A DNA stretch of 54,181 nucleotides from Clostridia bacterium (lineage in GTDB: Bacteria; Bacillota; Clostridia; Oscillospirales; CAG-272): NCBI GenBank assembly GCA_017415485.1, contig JAFQGP010000018.1, forward strand, positions 1 through 54,181. The letters are read 5' to 3'. Shown here piece after piece: positions 8,472 to 16,242 of this stretch (positions are counted from its first letter, which is position 1; every line of letters starts with the position of its first letter). The position numbers and the translations under genes were made by a program. The notes below the pieces were generated by a model. It had not been told where the DNA came from. It saw nothing but the letters and a program-made list of their open reading frames with translations, and did not search any database.

Positions 8472-8953
8472 TTGCCGTCCTCCTTTTTCGGTTTAATTGC
8501 GCTGTCAAGATCGGTAAACGCATCGCTTGAAAGCTTTGCATATTCTGCCGCCCGCTCGGCAAGGCGTTCGGTCATTGACAGGTACATCTCCATTTCTTCC
8601 TCGGTGAATCCCTCGGTAATGTAGGAGTTCCAACCGCGGATTATCTCGCGCACCTGCGGGAGGATCTCGAAAGCCTTTTCGGTGGGATAGACGAGCGTTT
8701 GTCTGCGATCCTCGCTGTCACGCTCGCGTGTGACAAAGCCGTGCTCCTCGAGATATGCAAGGCTGCGGGTGACGTTGCTCTTGTTGATGAAAAGCCTGCG
8801 CGAAATGGCATCCTGCGAAATGCCCGGACGGCGGCAAACGACTAAAATGTACGAATAGTGCTGATCGCCAAGCTCCGTGCCCTCAAGCTTATCCGTTCTC
8901 CAGATCGTGGCGCATCGGCTGACGATATTTATATAACGCATTAAAGACGGCAT
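8468..8953 (-). CDS. MarR-family regulator of the adjacent ABC exporter
   Basis: A 161-residue winged-helix repressor. The core has the MarR pattern ISQDAISRRLFINKSNVTRS for the recognition helices, then a wing with RERDSEDRRQ (DxRR signature). Members usually release DNA when a drug or phenolic ligand binds. GAAGGAG precedes the ATG. A 6-2-6 inverted repeat just downstream of its promoter (8977-8990) is a likely self-operator, so it probably represses itself and the two exporter genes. Confidence 0.9.
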   Translation of the reverse strand: MPSLMRYINIVSRCATIWRTDKLEGTELGDQHYSYILVVCRRPGISQDAISRRLFINKSNVTRSLAYLEEHGFVTRERDSEDRRQTLVYPTEKAFEILPQVREIIRGWNSYITEGFTEEEMEMYLSMTERLAERAAEYAKLSSDAFTDLDSAIKPKKEDGK

Positions 8954-8976
8954 GGTAATGCTCCTTCATCAAATTG

Positions 8977-8990
8977 GTTGCGTGCGCAAC
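8977..8990. promoter_or_regulatory. Likely MarR operator
   Basis: A perfect inverted repeat GTTGCG-TG-CGCAAC located between the -10 box and the marR ribosome binding site, where a bound repressor would block transcription. Confidence 0.7.
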
Positions 8991-9000
8991 TATATAATAT

Positions 9001-9028
9001 ATTATATCACACTTTTGACAAATGTCAA
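9001..9028 (-). promoter_or_regulatory. Promoter of the marR-ABC operon
   Basis: TTGACA (9023-9028) and TATAAT (9001-9006) on the minus strand with a 16 bp spacer. Confidence 0.85.
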
Positions 9029-9031
9029 TAG

Positions 9032-9057
9032 AAAAATCCCCGATATCGGGGATTTTT
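9032..9057. terminator. Terminator of the HAD gene
   Basis: A self-complementary stem of AAAAATCCCCGAT paired with ATCGGGGATTTTT. It directly follows the HAD stop codon and ends just before the marR promoter. Confidence 0.88.
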
Positions 9058-9831
9058 CTATTCAAGCTCTTCGATAATCTTCGCAATCGCGTGCTCTCTC
9101 ACATTCACCGTGACTCTGTCCGCCACAGCCTTGAGAGAATCGGTCGCGTTGCCGACGGCGTAACCGATGTCGGCGGCTTCGACCATATCGATGTCGTTGT
9201 CGTAATCACCGACGCAGACGAGGGTGTGACAGCCGAGCTCATTTTTGAGCCATTTGGCGGCTCTGCCCTTGCTGTCATTCGGATCGTTGAACTCGATGCC
9301 GAATTTCCAGCTGCGCGTGATGTTGAAATCTTTCGAGAAAAGCCTTTTCACCTCGGCGTAGGTTTCGTCGGTGTGACCGTCGTGCATTACCGCGATCATT
9401 TTGACGAAGGGTGCGGTGAAGGAGTTGATGAATTCACGTCGCGCGTCAATGGAATCGTTTTCATCAAAAGTATAAACGCCCGAGCGGCCGACGGTGTTGA
9501 CGTGGAAGCACTTGATGTCCTTGCAATGATCGTAGGCGGAAAAAGCGTGAAGCATCTGCTCTTTCGTGACAAGACCTTGATAATAAATCTTTTTGCCGTC
9601 GATCGAGATGATGAGCGCGCCGTTATAGGAGAGGATGGGCGCGTTCGGCGTGATGACGCTTGCGGCACCCTCGGTGAACATTTCGTAATTGCGTCCGCTG
9701 GCGAAGGTGAAATAGCCGCCCTCGGATTGAAAATACTCGATCGCGTCGATGTTTTCCTTTGATATCTTCCCGTCGGCGTAGATCGTGCCGTCAAAGTCGG
9801 AGCAGATAAGGTATCCGTCAAATTTTCCCAT
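9058..9831 (-). CDS. Cof-type HAD-IIB phosphatase
   Basis: A 257-residue HAD-superfamily hydrolase. Motif I is DFDGTIY near residue 12, the SGRN motif II follows near residue 46, a lysine motif KGRAAKWL is in the second half, and motif IV is GDYDNDIDM. The length and the C2 cap layout match the Cof/YidA group, which dephosphorylates sugar phosphates or related metabolites. AAGGAAG lies 8 nt before the ATG. It begins 15 nt after the upstream unknown gene, so they are probably co-transcribed. The substrate cannot be read from the sequence. Confidence 0.9.
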   Translation of the reverse strand: MGKFDGYLICSDFDGTIYADGKISKENIDAIEYFQSEGGYFTFASGRNYEMFTEGAASVITPNAPILSYNGALIISIDGKKIYYQGLVTKEQMLHAFSAYDHCKDIKCFHVNTVGRSGVYTFDENDSIDARREFINSFTAPFVKMIAVMHDGHTDETYAEVKRLFSKDFNITRSWKFGIEFNDPNDSKGRAAKWLKNELGCHTLVCVGDYDNDIDMVEAADIGYAVGNATDSLKAVADRVTVNVREHAIAKIIEELE

Positions 9832-9846
9832 TGTTTTCTTCCTTAT

Positions 9847-10659
9847 TTATAATCGGTCGGGCAGGCGGTAGATGAAGCTTACCCCGCCGCGAAGCTCGTC
9901 TGTAACCTCTTCCTGCAGGGAAGATCCCGCGGGCGAATCGTCGATCGTGATGAATTTTCCGCGGAAATAGAATCGCGGGAGCAGATGGAGCATTCTGGTT
10001 TTGCACAAACAGTCGTAAAGCGGGGTCGATGTGAACCAATGCCCGAATCCCTTGTGAGAGTGGATGATCATTTCGGTGCGGATGTTGTATTTTTCGATGA
10101 TATTCGTCCAGACGCGCTCGGGGGTGGAGCAGAGCGCGAAAAGATGCGCCGTGCTGCCGTTTGGCAGGATCAAGCGGAAATAGACCGCGCTGCATTCGCA
10201 GTTGCGCGAAAGACGGAGCGGGGTCGAAGCGTTCAGATCGGGCGAATCGAGAAGCATCATTTCTTCGATCTCAATGCCGTAAAGACCGTCGGCTTTGTCG
10301 CTGTCTTCCGCCTTCTTTTTCTTGAATCTTGAAAAGAAGGATCGGCTTTCTTTTTCCTTTTCTGCGACATTGGATTCAATGCCCGTGTAATAGTGGCGAA
10401 TTATTTCGCAAAGCTTCGGGTAGATCGCGCAGTCGGCGACGTCGATGGGCATAAAATATATCTTTCCGAGGGCGTTCGAGCCCGTGAAACGCGATGCCTG
10501 TGTGCATCCGAGGGCATAGATGGGGAAGAGATCGAAGGTCACGGCGGGCATGAGGGCGACAAAGGCATCGTCCGCGTTCAGCTCGGTGCGCAGATCCTCG
10601 AAGTCGCGCAGCTCCTCGGGAAATATCGGGCGCATATTGCAGAGAAGATCAATTATCAT
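9847..10659 (-). CDS. Uncharacterised 270-residue protein
   Basis: I do not recognise this family. The protein appears soluble, with no signal peptide or membrane segment. A basic, charged stretch (FFSRFKKKKAEDSD) near residues 108-122 looks like a disordered linker between two halves. The second half has conserved-looking patterns such as IIHSHKGFGHWF and CKTRMLHLLPRFYF. The HSHKGFGH cluster might bind metal or phosphate, but this is a guess. AAAGGGG sits 8 nt before the ATG and a promoter lies just upstream. It is paired with the HAD phosphatase. Confidence 0.75.
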   Translation of the reverse strand: MIIDLLCNMRPIFPEELRDFEDLRTELNADDAFVALMPAVTFDLFPIYALGCTQASRFTGSNALGKIYFMPIDVADCAIYPKLCEIIRHYYTGIESNVAEKEKESRSFFSRFKKKKAEDSDKADGLYGIEIEEMMLLDSPDLNASTPLRLSRNCECSAVYFRLILPNGSTAHLFALCSTPERVWTNIIEKYNIRTEMIIHSHKGFGHWFTSTPLYDCLCKTRMLHLLPRFYFRGKFITIDDSPAGSSLQEEVTDELRGGVSFIYRLPDRL

Positions 10660-10692
10660 TGCATTTTCCCCTTTCGTAATTACTACCTTATT

Positions 10693-10721
10693 ATTATACT
10701 ATACTTTCGCCCCGAAATCAA
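10693..10721 (-). promoter_or_regulatory. Promoter of the unknown-HAD operon
   Basis: TTGATT (10716-10721) and TATAAT (10693-10698) on the minus strand, spacer 17 bp. Confidence 0.75.
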
Positions 10722-10722
10722 T

Positions 10723-10748
10723 AGCCGCCCGAAATTTTCGGGCGGCTT
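10723..10748. terminator. Hairpin after the ECF-linked gene
   Basis: A stem AGCCGCCCGAAA paired with TTTTCGGGCGGCT lies 15 nt after the stop of the large transmembrane gene. Its tail on that strand is only moderately T-rich. Confidence 0.65.
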
Positions 10749-10763
10749 TGAGGTATTATTGCT

Positions 10764-13037
10764 TCACGGATAAAGCGGAACATTTGCTGTCATATACGTT
10801 TTTATTTGATATTCGTCCATAAACTGCTTGATAGCACTTTCAGAGGTGAGTCTCGATTCATTCCAGTCATCTATTGCACCCGAATGAAGCATTTTATAAA
10901 ACCAAATATCCCAATAACCCGCGTAGCACTTGTATTTTTCGTCAACAAGCTCGGTTATGATGGCATCCTGTTCGGGAGTGATCGAAATATAAGTGCTCTT
11001 TCTGTCCGAAGAGGGCGAGGAGATACTTAACCATATCCTTTGAAATCTTGAGTTTGACTTGAGGAAGTCAAGGATCGAAATAATATCCGAAGGTGCCTCT
11101 CGGTTCCATATTTCCGCTTCTTTTGCAGTGAGTATTCCGTCGATATAATTTTTCCACTTACCTTCAGCAAAATCATAAGTGTTTCCAAAAATATCGGACA
11201 AAATCGCATCCTGCTCTGCGGTGATGTTGAAGTCCACGGGAGTATCGTCGAGATATGAGAGCTCTGAAAATGCCAGGAAGCTTTTTCCGTTTCCTGCATC
11301 GGAGGTATCGTTGCTGACGAGCATGTATGTTTCCTCGTGATCGTGTATCGTGTCGTTTTTATCCGAGGGCTCTCCCTCATATTTGATGATATGGTCGTAA
11401 ATGCCGGTTGATACACTCGCGATCATTCCTCCTTGGCGACCTTCGGTCACTTGCTGTATCTGCTCCCCGTCATAGACTATCGTTGTGAGGAAAAGAGTAT
11501 CGAGCAAAGGATAATAATTGGCGATATGCACCGCGGCGGTGTCTTCTTTAAGGTAATTTTCATAGAAATCAAGCCAGAGCTCTTTTCCTGCTATCAGATT
11601 TCCGCCGTTGAAGATGACCCAATCGCCTTTTACGACTTCGGAATAAATCTCATCCTCTTCTTTATTACGCGGGAAGTAAGAGGTGTGCTCTGTTTCGTGT
11701 GAGGAAAGGTAGTCTTCATACGCCAAATATCGCCCATAGAGCTTCAATGCATCATCCACGGTCAGCAGACCTTGGTAGTAATAATCTGCAAGATCATATA
11801 CCTTACCGTTGTCGAAAACATAGACTTTAGCTGTCGAATCGAAATTCAATTTGATACCGTGAACGCCGTATAGTGTGCCATGGCTTACGGTATTGATCTC
11901 AACGGTCGCCCAGATGATTCTGCCTCTGAACTTGCCGTAGTATCGGAAATATTCCTCCCAGGTCTTGTCTGTGGCTTCTTCTTTTTTGATGAACATTTGA
12001 CTGTCCTCTTCGGCATTCAAATAAGCCGAGTTTGCGGACATTTCTCTGATTCTGCGACCGGTGTAGACATTCTTGTATACCTGATTCTTTTCAAGAATGA
12101 CTGCAAAAGACTCCGAGTATCTTTGCGCAAAGACGTTAGTGCGTATTTCGTCGATCATATCATCCGATAATTCTTCAAGATCGTCGGTGAATTTCGCATA
12201 GGTATAATATCTTGAGTCATCCTCCCAGTAAGCGTAGGCGTTGAATTGATCGTGACGCTCTTTGATCTTTTTGATATCTTCGTCACGTAGCCATCCTTCG
12301 TCGTAAGCGGTCGCAAGCTCTTCAACTTTACTGTCGCGGTAAGCGAAGAGATAGAAGGAATTGTCATTTTTAATCGGTATGCCGTTGATAACGATCGTGT
12401 TGTTTTCACCCTTAAGATGGGTGTTTAGCGCAAAAATGACGCAGTCGTTGATCGTGCCGTAGTATCTGCCGATAAAGTGATCTTTCTTGTTTGGGCTGAA
12501 TAGATATGAACTTATTTCATAGGCGAGTTGATTAGCTTGGTTGCGTGCGACTATTAAAATGCTATTTTGGTTTCCCTCGTAGTTTGGATCGTTTTCCATC
12601 AATGTGCGAAGCGCTTCTTGCTCGTAATTATAGATAAGACCATACAAAGCTCCCTTAACCAGTGATATTGTTCTGTCCGATATCGGCTCGAGATCGGGAG
12701 TAAATTGGGGATAGGTTTCGTTGCCCTCGAGGGCTGCGGCAGTTTCTTCGACAATGTTGGAATCAGTATTTGATCCCGAGGGATTTGAACCGGGGAAGAA
12801 ATCTGTGTGCTGGCTGATATACGTTATTATTGGAAGAAATGCACTAATGAGCACGAGGCAAGCAGCAAACAGAAGTGTGTGCTTTACCGAACGCCATACG
12901 GCTTTTTTGTTTTGCCCCGGGATCTCATCCGCGTCGGGGGCTTTGATGTCGTTTACGACCTCCGCGATGAGGTCGCGGTCGATGTAATCGAGTGCTTCAA
13001 GCAATCTTGTATCTTTGAAAAAGGGTATTTCTCTCAT
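10764..13037 (-). CDS. Large single-pass membrane protein linked to an ECF sigma factor, with duplicated YYG domain
   Basis: A 757-residue protein. Residues 1-50 are charged and cytoplasmic, one membrane helix spans about 53-75, and the rest is outside. A ~70-residue unit occurs twice outside, near 187-262 and 362-437: GRYYGTINDCVIF then GIPI, YLFAYRD, LATAYDEGWLRDEDI; and RYYGKFRGRIIW then GIKL, VYVFDNG, LADYYYQGLLTVDDA. The same unit occurs twice in the lipoprotein at 30614-31783. The ATG overlaps the sigma gene stop by 4 nt. Position and topology suggest an anti-sigma or sensor role, but no classic zinc anti-sigma HxxxCxxC motif is present. The name of the domain is not known to me. Confidence 0.8.
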   Translation of the reverse strand: MREIPFFKDTRLLEALDYIDRDLIAEVVNDIKAPDADEIPGQNKKAVWRSVKHTLLFAACLVLISAFLPIITYISQHTDFFPGSNPSGSNTDSNIVEETAAALEGNETYPQFTPDLEPISDRTISLVKGALYGLIYNYEQEALRTLMENDPNYEGNQNSILIVARNQANQLAYEISSYLFSPNKKDHFIGRYYGTINDCVIFALNTHLKGENNTIVINGIPIKNDNSFYLFAYRDSKVEELATAYDEGWLRDEDIKKIKERHDQFNAYAYWEDDSRYYTYAKFTDDLEELSDDMIDEIRTNVFAQRYSESFAVILEKNQVYKNVYTGRRIREMSANSAYLNAEEDSQMFIKKEEATDKTWEEYFRYYGKFRGRIIWATVEINTVSHGTLYGVHGIKLNFDSTAKVYVFDNGKVYDLADYYYQGLLTVDDALKLYGRYLAYEDYLSSHETEHTSYFPRNKEEDEIYSEVVKGDWVIFNGGNLIAGKELWLDFYENYLKEDTAAVHIANYYPLLDTLFLTTIVYDGEQIQQVTEGRQGGMIASVSTGIYDHIIKYEGEPSDKNDTIHDHEETYMLVSNDTSDAGNGKSFLAFSELSYLDDTPVDFNITAEQDAILSDIFGNTYDFAEGKWKNYIDGILTAKEAEIWNREAPSDIISILDFLKSNSRFQRIWLSISSPSSDRKSTYISITPEQDAIITELVDEKYKCYAGYWDIWFYKMLHSGAIDDWNESRLTSESAIKQFMDEYQIKTYMTANVPLYP

Positions 13038-13591
13038 ACTGTGATGCCCTCCTTTCCGAGCTCTGCCGCAAGCTTTTTGCGCATGCGGTGAAGTGTGACC
13101 TTGATCTTGCTCTCGCCGCAGCCCGTCTGCGACGAGATCTGCGCGATGCTCATATCAAGCCAATAGCGCATGATGAATATCTTTCGGTCGGTTTTTGACG
13201 ATGCGCGCAAAAATCCGTTGATGATCTCGCCCGCACGGCGCGCGTCAAACTGCGCGGCGAGGTCGGTGCCGTCCTCGATCAGTGACAGAAATTCTTCGCC
13301 CACGACCTGAACGTTTTTGCCGCGCTTCCAAGCGTTGTTGGCGCGCGATTTGTTGATCGCCTGCCGTCTTACCACCTCGGTGAGATAGGCGGGGAAGTTA
13401 TCCGGCCTTTCGGGCGGTATCGAATTCCAGAGCGCGAGGAGCGAATCGTTCAGCGTTTCCTCGCGGTCCTCACGGGCGTTCAGAAAATTCGAAGCGACGT
13501 AAAGACACAGATTACGGTATTTCGTTTCGGTCTCCTTGATCGCGCTTTCATCCCGCGCGAAAAAGAGCTCGATTATTCTTTCGTCCTGCAT
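13034..13591 (-). CDS. ECF-type RNA polymerase sigma factor
   Basis: A 185-residue sigma-70 family protein. Region 2 covers about residues 8-85, with REETLNDSLLALWNSIP in the position of the usual DxxQxxF motif. Region 4 has a helix-turn-helix with ISSQTGCGESKIKVTLHRMR near the C-terminus. The ATG at 13591 has AAAGGAGG 7 nt upstream; an in-frame TTG at 13609 would swallow that site. The gene is coupled by a 4 nt overlap to the large membrane protein. Its leader is split by a MITE-like insertion. Such factors usually self-regulate and switch on envelope or stress genes. Confidence 0.9.
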   Translation of the reverse strand: MQDERIIELFFARDESAIKETETKYRNLCLYVASNFLNAREDREETLNDSLLALWNSIPPERPDNFPAYLTEVVRRQAINKSRANNAWKRGKNVQVVGEEFLSLIEDGTDLAAQFDARRAGEIINGFLRASSKTDRKIFIMRYWLDMSIAQISSQTGCGESKIKVTLHRMRKKLAAELGKEGITV

Positions 13592-13620
13592 AGGCCTTCC
13601 TCCTTTCAATGTCCTTTTAT

Positions 13621-13820
13621 AGCCAATTGTAAAACTGCGTTTTACAATTGAGACCCGCGCGGCGGGGATACGCGCGCTTATCGCCGCTTGCCAAAATCTT
13701 CGATTTTGACAGCTCCCCTCGGCGCGCGGACTCGCTTTGCTCGTCTTAGCGGTGTTTTTTCGGCGGCAAAGCCCCCGAAAAAACGGATTTTATAAAATTT
13801 GCGTATTTTTACAATCGGCT
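13621..13820. mobile_element. MITE-like element R2, copy A (complete)
   Basis: A 200 bp element without an ORF. It starts AGCCAATTGTAAAAC and ends TTTTTACAATCGGCT, so the outer ends form inverted repeats (AGCCRATTGTA). A 27 nt palindrome occupies 13624-13650, and an AAAATC-TTC-GATTTT hairpin follows near 13692. The flanks carry an imperfect 12 bp direct repeat, ATGTCCTTTTAT (13609-13620) and ATGTCCTTTCAC (13822-13833), consistent with target duplication. It lies between the ECF promoter and the ECF start codon. Confidence 0.8.
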
Positions 13821-13890
13821 GATGTCCTTTCACCTAATTAGTAGTAAAGCGCGCGAAAAGGTTACAACGTTTTCAAAGTTTTTCGATATA

Positions 13891-13919
13891 ATAATATCAT
13901 ATTTTAATGTTGGTGTCAA
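13891..13919 (-). promoter_or_regulatory. Promoter of the ECF sigma operon
   Basis: TTGACA (13914-13919) and TATTAT (13891-13896) on the minus strand, spacer 17 bp. The leader between this and the ECF start (about 290 nt) contains the 200 bp MITE-like insertion. Confidence 0.75.
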
Positions 13920-13920
13920 G

Positions 13921-13951
13921 AAAAAGCGCCGCCCGATTCTTTCGGGCGGCG
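13921..13951 (-). terminator. Terminator of the paaK-ACT operon
   Basis: On the minus strand a CGCCGCCCGA/TCGGGCGGCG stem is followed by CTTTTTCTT. It ends directly at the ECF promoter -35 box. Confidence 0.85.
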
Positions 13952-13966
13952 TGATGGATATTCTTA

Positions 13967-14389
13967 TCAGAACAAATCTTCTTGATTGGCAGTCTTAATT
14001 CCCGCTCCCGCAAGTGCGGCGGAGGCGATGGCGTTGTCGTCAACGCGGAAGATCATATATGCGTGTCCGTCGGGAGCGAGGAAGGCATAGGTGTATTCCA
14101 CGATAACGTGCGCGTCGGCAAGCACCTCGAGGATGGTTGCCATACTGCCGGGCTTGTCCTCGATCTCGGTGGCGAGAACGTCGGTGACGGTCGAGATGAA
14201 TCCGCCGTTTTTGAGGACGGTCTCGGTCTGCTTGGGGTCGTCGCAGATGATGCGGAGGATTCCGAAATCCTGTGTGTCTGCGATCGAGAGGGCACGGATG
14301 TTGATGCCATTGTCGGCGATATAGCGCGTGCAGGATGCAAGCGCACCTTTTTTGTTTTCAATAAATACGGAAATTTGTTTTACGCTCAT
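13967..14389 (-). CDS. Tandem ACT-domain protein
   Basis: A 140-residue protein made of two ACT domains (about 1-65 and 70-140), each with the beta-alpha-beta pattern and a GxL/GxM turn (ENKKGALASC and EDKPGSMATI). ACT domains bind amino acids. This small two-domain form is often encoded next to phenylacetate-CoA ligase or indolepyruvate oxidoreductase genes, where it probably senses aromatic amino acids. AAAGGAG precedes the ATG at 14389; the in-frame TTG at 14407 overlaps the site. It is the second gene of the T-box operon. Confidence 0.9.
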   Translation of the reverse strand: MSVKQISVFIENKKGALASCTRYIADNGINIRALSIADTQDFGILRIICDDPKQTETVLKNGGFISTVTDVLATEIEDKPGSMATILEVLADAHVIVEYTYAFLAPDGHAYMIFRVDDNAIASAALAGAGIKTANQEDLF

Positions 14390-14420
14390 TTTTGAAACTC
14401 CTTTCAATCGTGAAGTTTAT

Positions 14421-14487
14421 GACAAATTGTATAATTACGCAATTTTTAATAAAAACATCTTTGTAAAACGCAGTTTTACAATTGGTT
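14421..14487. mobile_element. MITE-like element R2, copy D (internally deleted remnant)
   Basis: One side, ACAAATTGTATAATTACGCA, matches the AGCCGATTGTAGAATTATGC end of copy B. The other side, with the TTGTAAAAC..GTTTTACAA palindrome and AATTGGTT, matches the opposite end. Only about 15 bp remain between them, so the internal ~130 bp are missing. It sits between the ACT and paaK genes. Confidence 0.6.
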
Positions 14488-15799
14488 AGTCGTGTAACTT
14501 TCTCTTGTCGATTACGCGGACAGCCTTACCCTCGCTGCGGGTGATGGTCTTGGGCGCGACAAGGTGGACCTTCGGGTTGATGCCGAGCATCGTCTTGATA
14601 GCTTCGGCGAGGGACTTTTCCTTGATTGCGAGATCCTTGACGGTATCCGAGAACTGCTCGGGAGCAAGCTCAACGTAAACGTCGAGGGTGTCATTGTTCT
14701 TGACGCGGTCGACCTCGATGAGGTAGTTGGGCGAATAGCCTTCCTTGATGAGGACGGTCTCGATCTGGGAGGGGAATACGTTTACGCCGCGGATGATGAG
14801 CATATCGTCGCTTCTGCCCATGGGTTTGCTCATCTTAATGAGAGTTCTGCCGCAGGAGCACTCCTTTCTCGAGAGAACGCAGATGTCGCGGGTGCGGTAG
14901 CGGAGAAGCGGGAAGCCTTCCTTGTCAAGGCTGGTGAATACGAGCTCGCCCTTTGAGCCCTCGGGGAGAACTTCGCCGGTCTCGGGATCGATGATCTCGG
15001 CGTAGAAGTGGTCTTCGTTGATATGCATACCCGCCTGTGCCTCGCATTCGAAAGCAACGCCGGGGCCGGAGGTCTCGGTGAGACCGTAAATGTCATAAGC
15101 CTTGATGCCGAGCGACTTTTCGATATCGCGGCGCATCTCCTCTGTCCAGGGCTCTGCGCCGAAGATGCCTGCCTTGAGGTCGATGTCATCGGGGGTAAGA
15201 CCCATTTCCTTGAGTGTCTCGCCGATGTAAGCGGCATAGGAGGGAGTACAGCAGAGAATGGTTGCGTGAAGGTCTCGCATGAACTGGATCTGACGCTCGG
15301 TGTTGCCCGAGGACATGGGAAGTGTCAGGCATCCGACCTTGTGCGAGCCGCCGTTGAGACCGGGGCCGCCGGTGAAAAGACCGTAGCCGTAAGCAACCTG
15401 GCAAACGTCCTCGTTTGTGCCGCCGACAGCGGTGATGGCACGCGCACAGCAATCCTCCCACATATCAACGTCAGCCTGAGTGTAGAAGGCAACGACACGT
15501 CTGCCCGTCGTGCCCGAGGTGGACTGGATGCGGACGCAATTCTTGAGATCGGTGCCGAGGAGTCCGTAGGGGTAAGCATCGCGGAGATCGGCTTTGGTGA
15601 GGAAGGGGAGTTTGTGAATATCGTCAATGCTCTTAATGTCGTCGGGTGTGACGCCCTTCGCGTCCATCAGATCGCGGTAGTATTTCACGTTCTCATAAAC
15701 GTGCTTGACCTGCTTTACAAGTTTTTCGGATTGAAGCGCCCGCATTTCCTCGCGCGGCATAGTTTCAATCTCTTTTTGGTAGTATTTTTGTTCTGCCAT
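14486..15799 (-). CDS. paaK: Phenylacetate-CoA ligase (aryl-CoA ligase)
   Basis: A 437-residue adenylate-forming enzyme that activates phenylacetate or other aryl acids to CoA thioesters with ATP. It has the P-loop STSGTTGRRVV near residue 93, the motif YGYGLFTGGPGLNGG, the YGLTETSGPG motif A5, and the RYRTRD hinge region before the C-terminal domain with MLIIRGVNVFPSQIE. Length and motifs fit PaaK. AAGGAA precedes the ATG. The T-box leader directly upstream shows that it is switched on when a charged tRNA is lacking, which suggests a role in making an aromatic amino acid rather than in breakdown. Confidence 0.93.
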   Translation of the reverse strand: MAEQKYYQKEIETMPREEMRALQSEKLVKQVKHVYENVKYYRDLMDAKGVTPDDIKSIDDIHKLPFLTKADLRDAYPYGLLGTDLKNCVRIQSTSGTTGRRVVAFYTQADVDMWEDCCARAITAVGGTNEDVCQVAYGYGLFTGGPGLNGGSHKVGCLTLPMSSGNTERQIQFMRDLHATILCCTPSYAAYIGETLKEMGLTPDDIDLKAGIFGAEPWTEEMRRDIEKSLGIKAYDIYGLTETSGPGVAFECEAQAGMHINEDHFYAEIIDPETGEVLPEGSKGELVFTSLDKEGFPLLRYRTRDICVLSRKECSCGRTLIKMSKPMGRSDDMLIIRGVNVFPSQIETVLIKEGYSPNYLIEVDRVKNNDTLDVYVELAPEQFSDTVKDLAIKEKSLAEAIKTMLGINPKVHLVAPKTITRSEGKAVRVIDKRKLHD

Positions 15800-15861
15800 T
15801 TTTGTGGTTTCCTTTCTTTCTGAGCTTTGGGCTCGTTTTGGGGCTCGGAGTAAAGGACATA

Positions 15862-16142
15862 CAAAAACGTCCTCTGCATCCGAAAAGAATACAGAGGACG
15901 AGAAATTATATCCCGTGGTACCACCTCAGTTCGCCGTTATCTCACAATAACGACCTTTTCAAGTACTTTCATACTTTAGTTCTGTGACGGGAACACCCGT
16001 TGCATCCTACTACGGATCTCTCCGATTCAGCGCACTGCTAACAAAATGAATTCGAGAAGGACGCCACCATTGTCTTGCACCGACCGACAACTCTCTGAAG
16101 GCTCTTTCCAACCTACTACTTTTTGCTCTTCGCATTTGATGG
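15862..16142 (-). ncRNA. T-box riboswitch, likely tRNA-Phe specific
   Basis: On the minus strand the leader begins near 16141. It has a Stem I with AGTAG and AGAGAGTTG elements, then the specifier region GAA-TTC-A at about 16054-16048, and the T-box core GAGGTGGTACCACGG (complement at 15914-15928). A terminator CGTCCTCTG..CAGAGGACG followed by TTTTTGT lies at 15863-15901. The codon after GAA in the specifier loop reads TTC (Phe). TGGT in the bulge would pair with an ACCA tRNA end. It controls paaK and the ACT gene. Confidence 0.93.
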
Positions 16143-16147
16143 GAATA

Positions 16148-16176
16148 TTATAGCACATTAACACTGACAAGTCAAT
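16148..16176 (-). promoter_or_regulatory. Promoter of the T-box operon
   Basis: TTGACT (16171-16176) and TATAAT (16148-16153) on the minus strand with a 17 bp spacer, just before the T-box leader. Confidence 0.88.
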
Positions 16177-16242
16177 AGGTTTTTAAAAAAATATTTTGGC
16201 GATTTGAACAAAGTTTGAAATTTTGAAATAAGCTTGGCGTAC

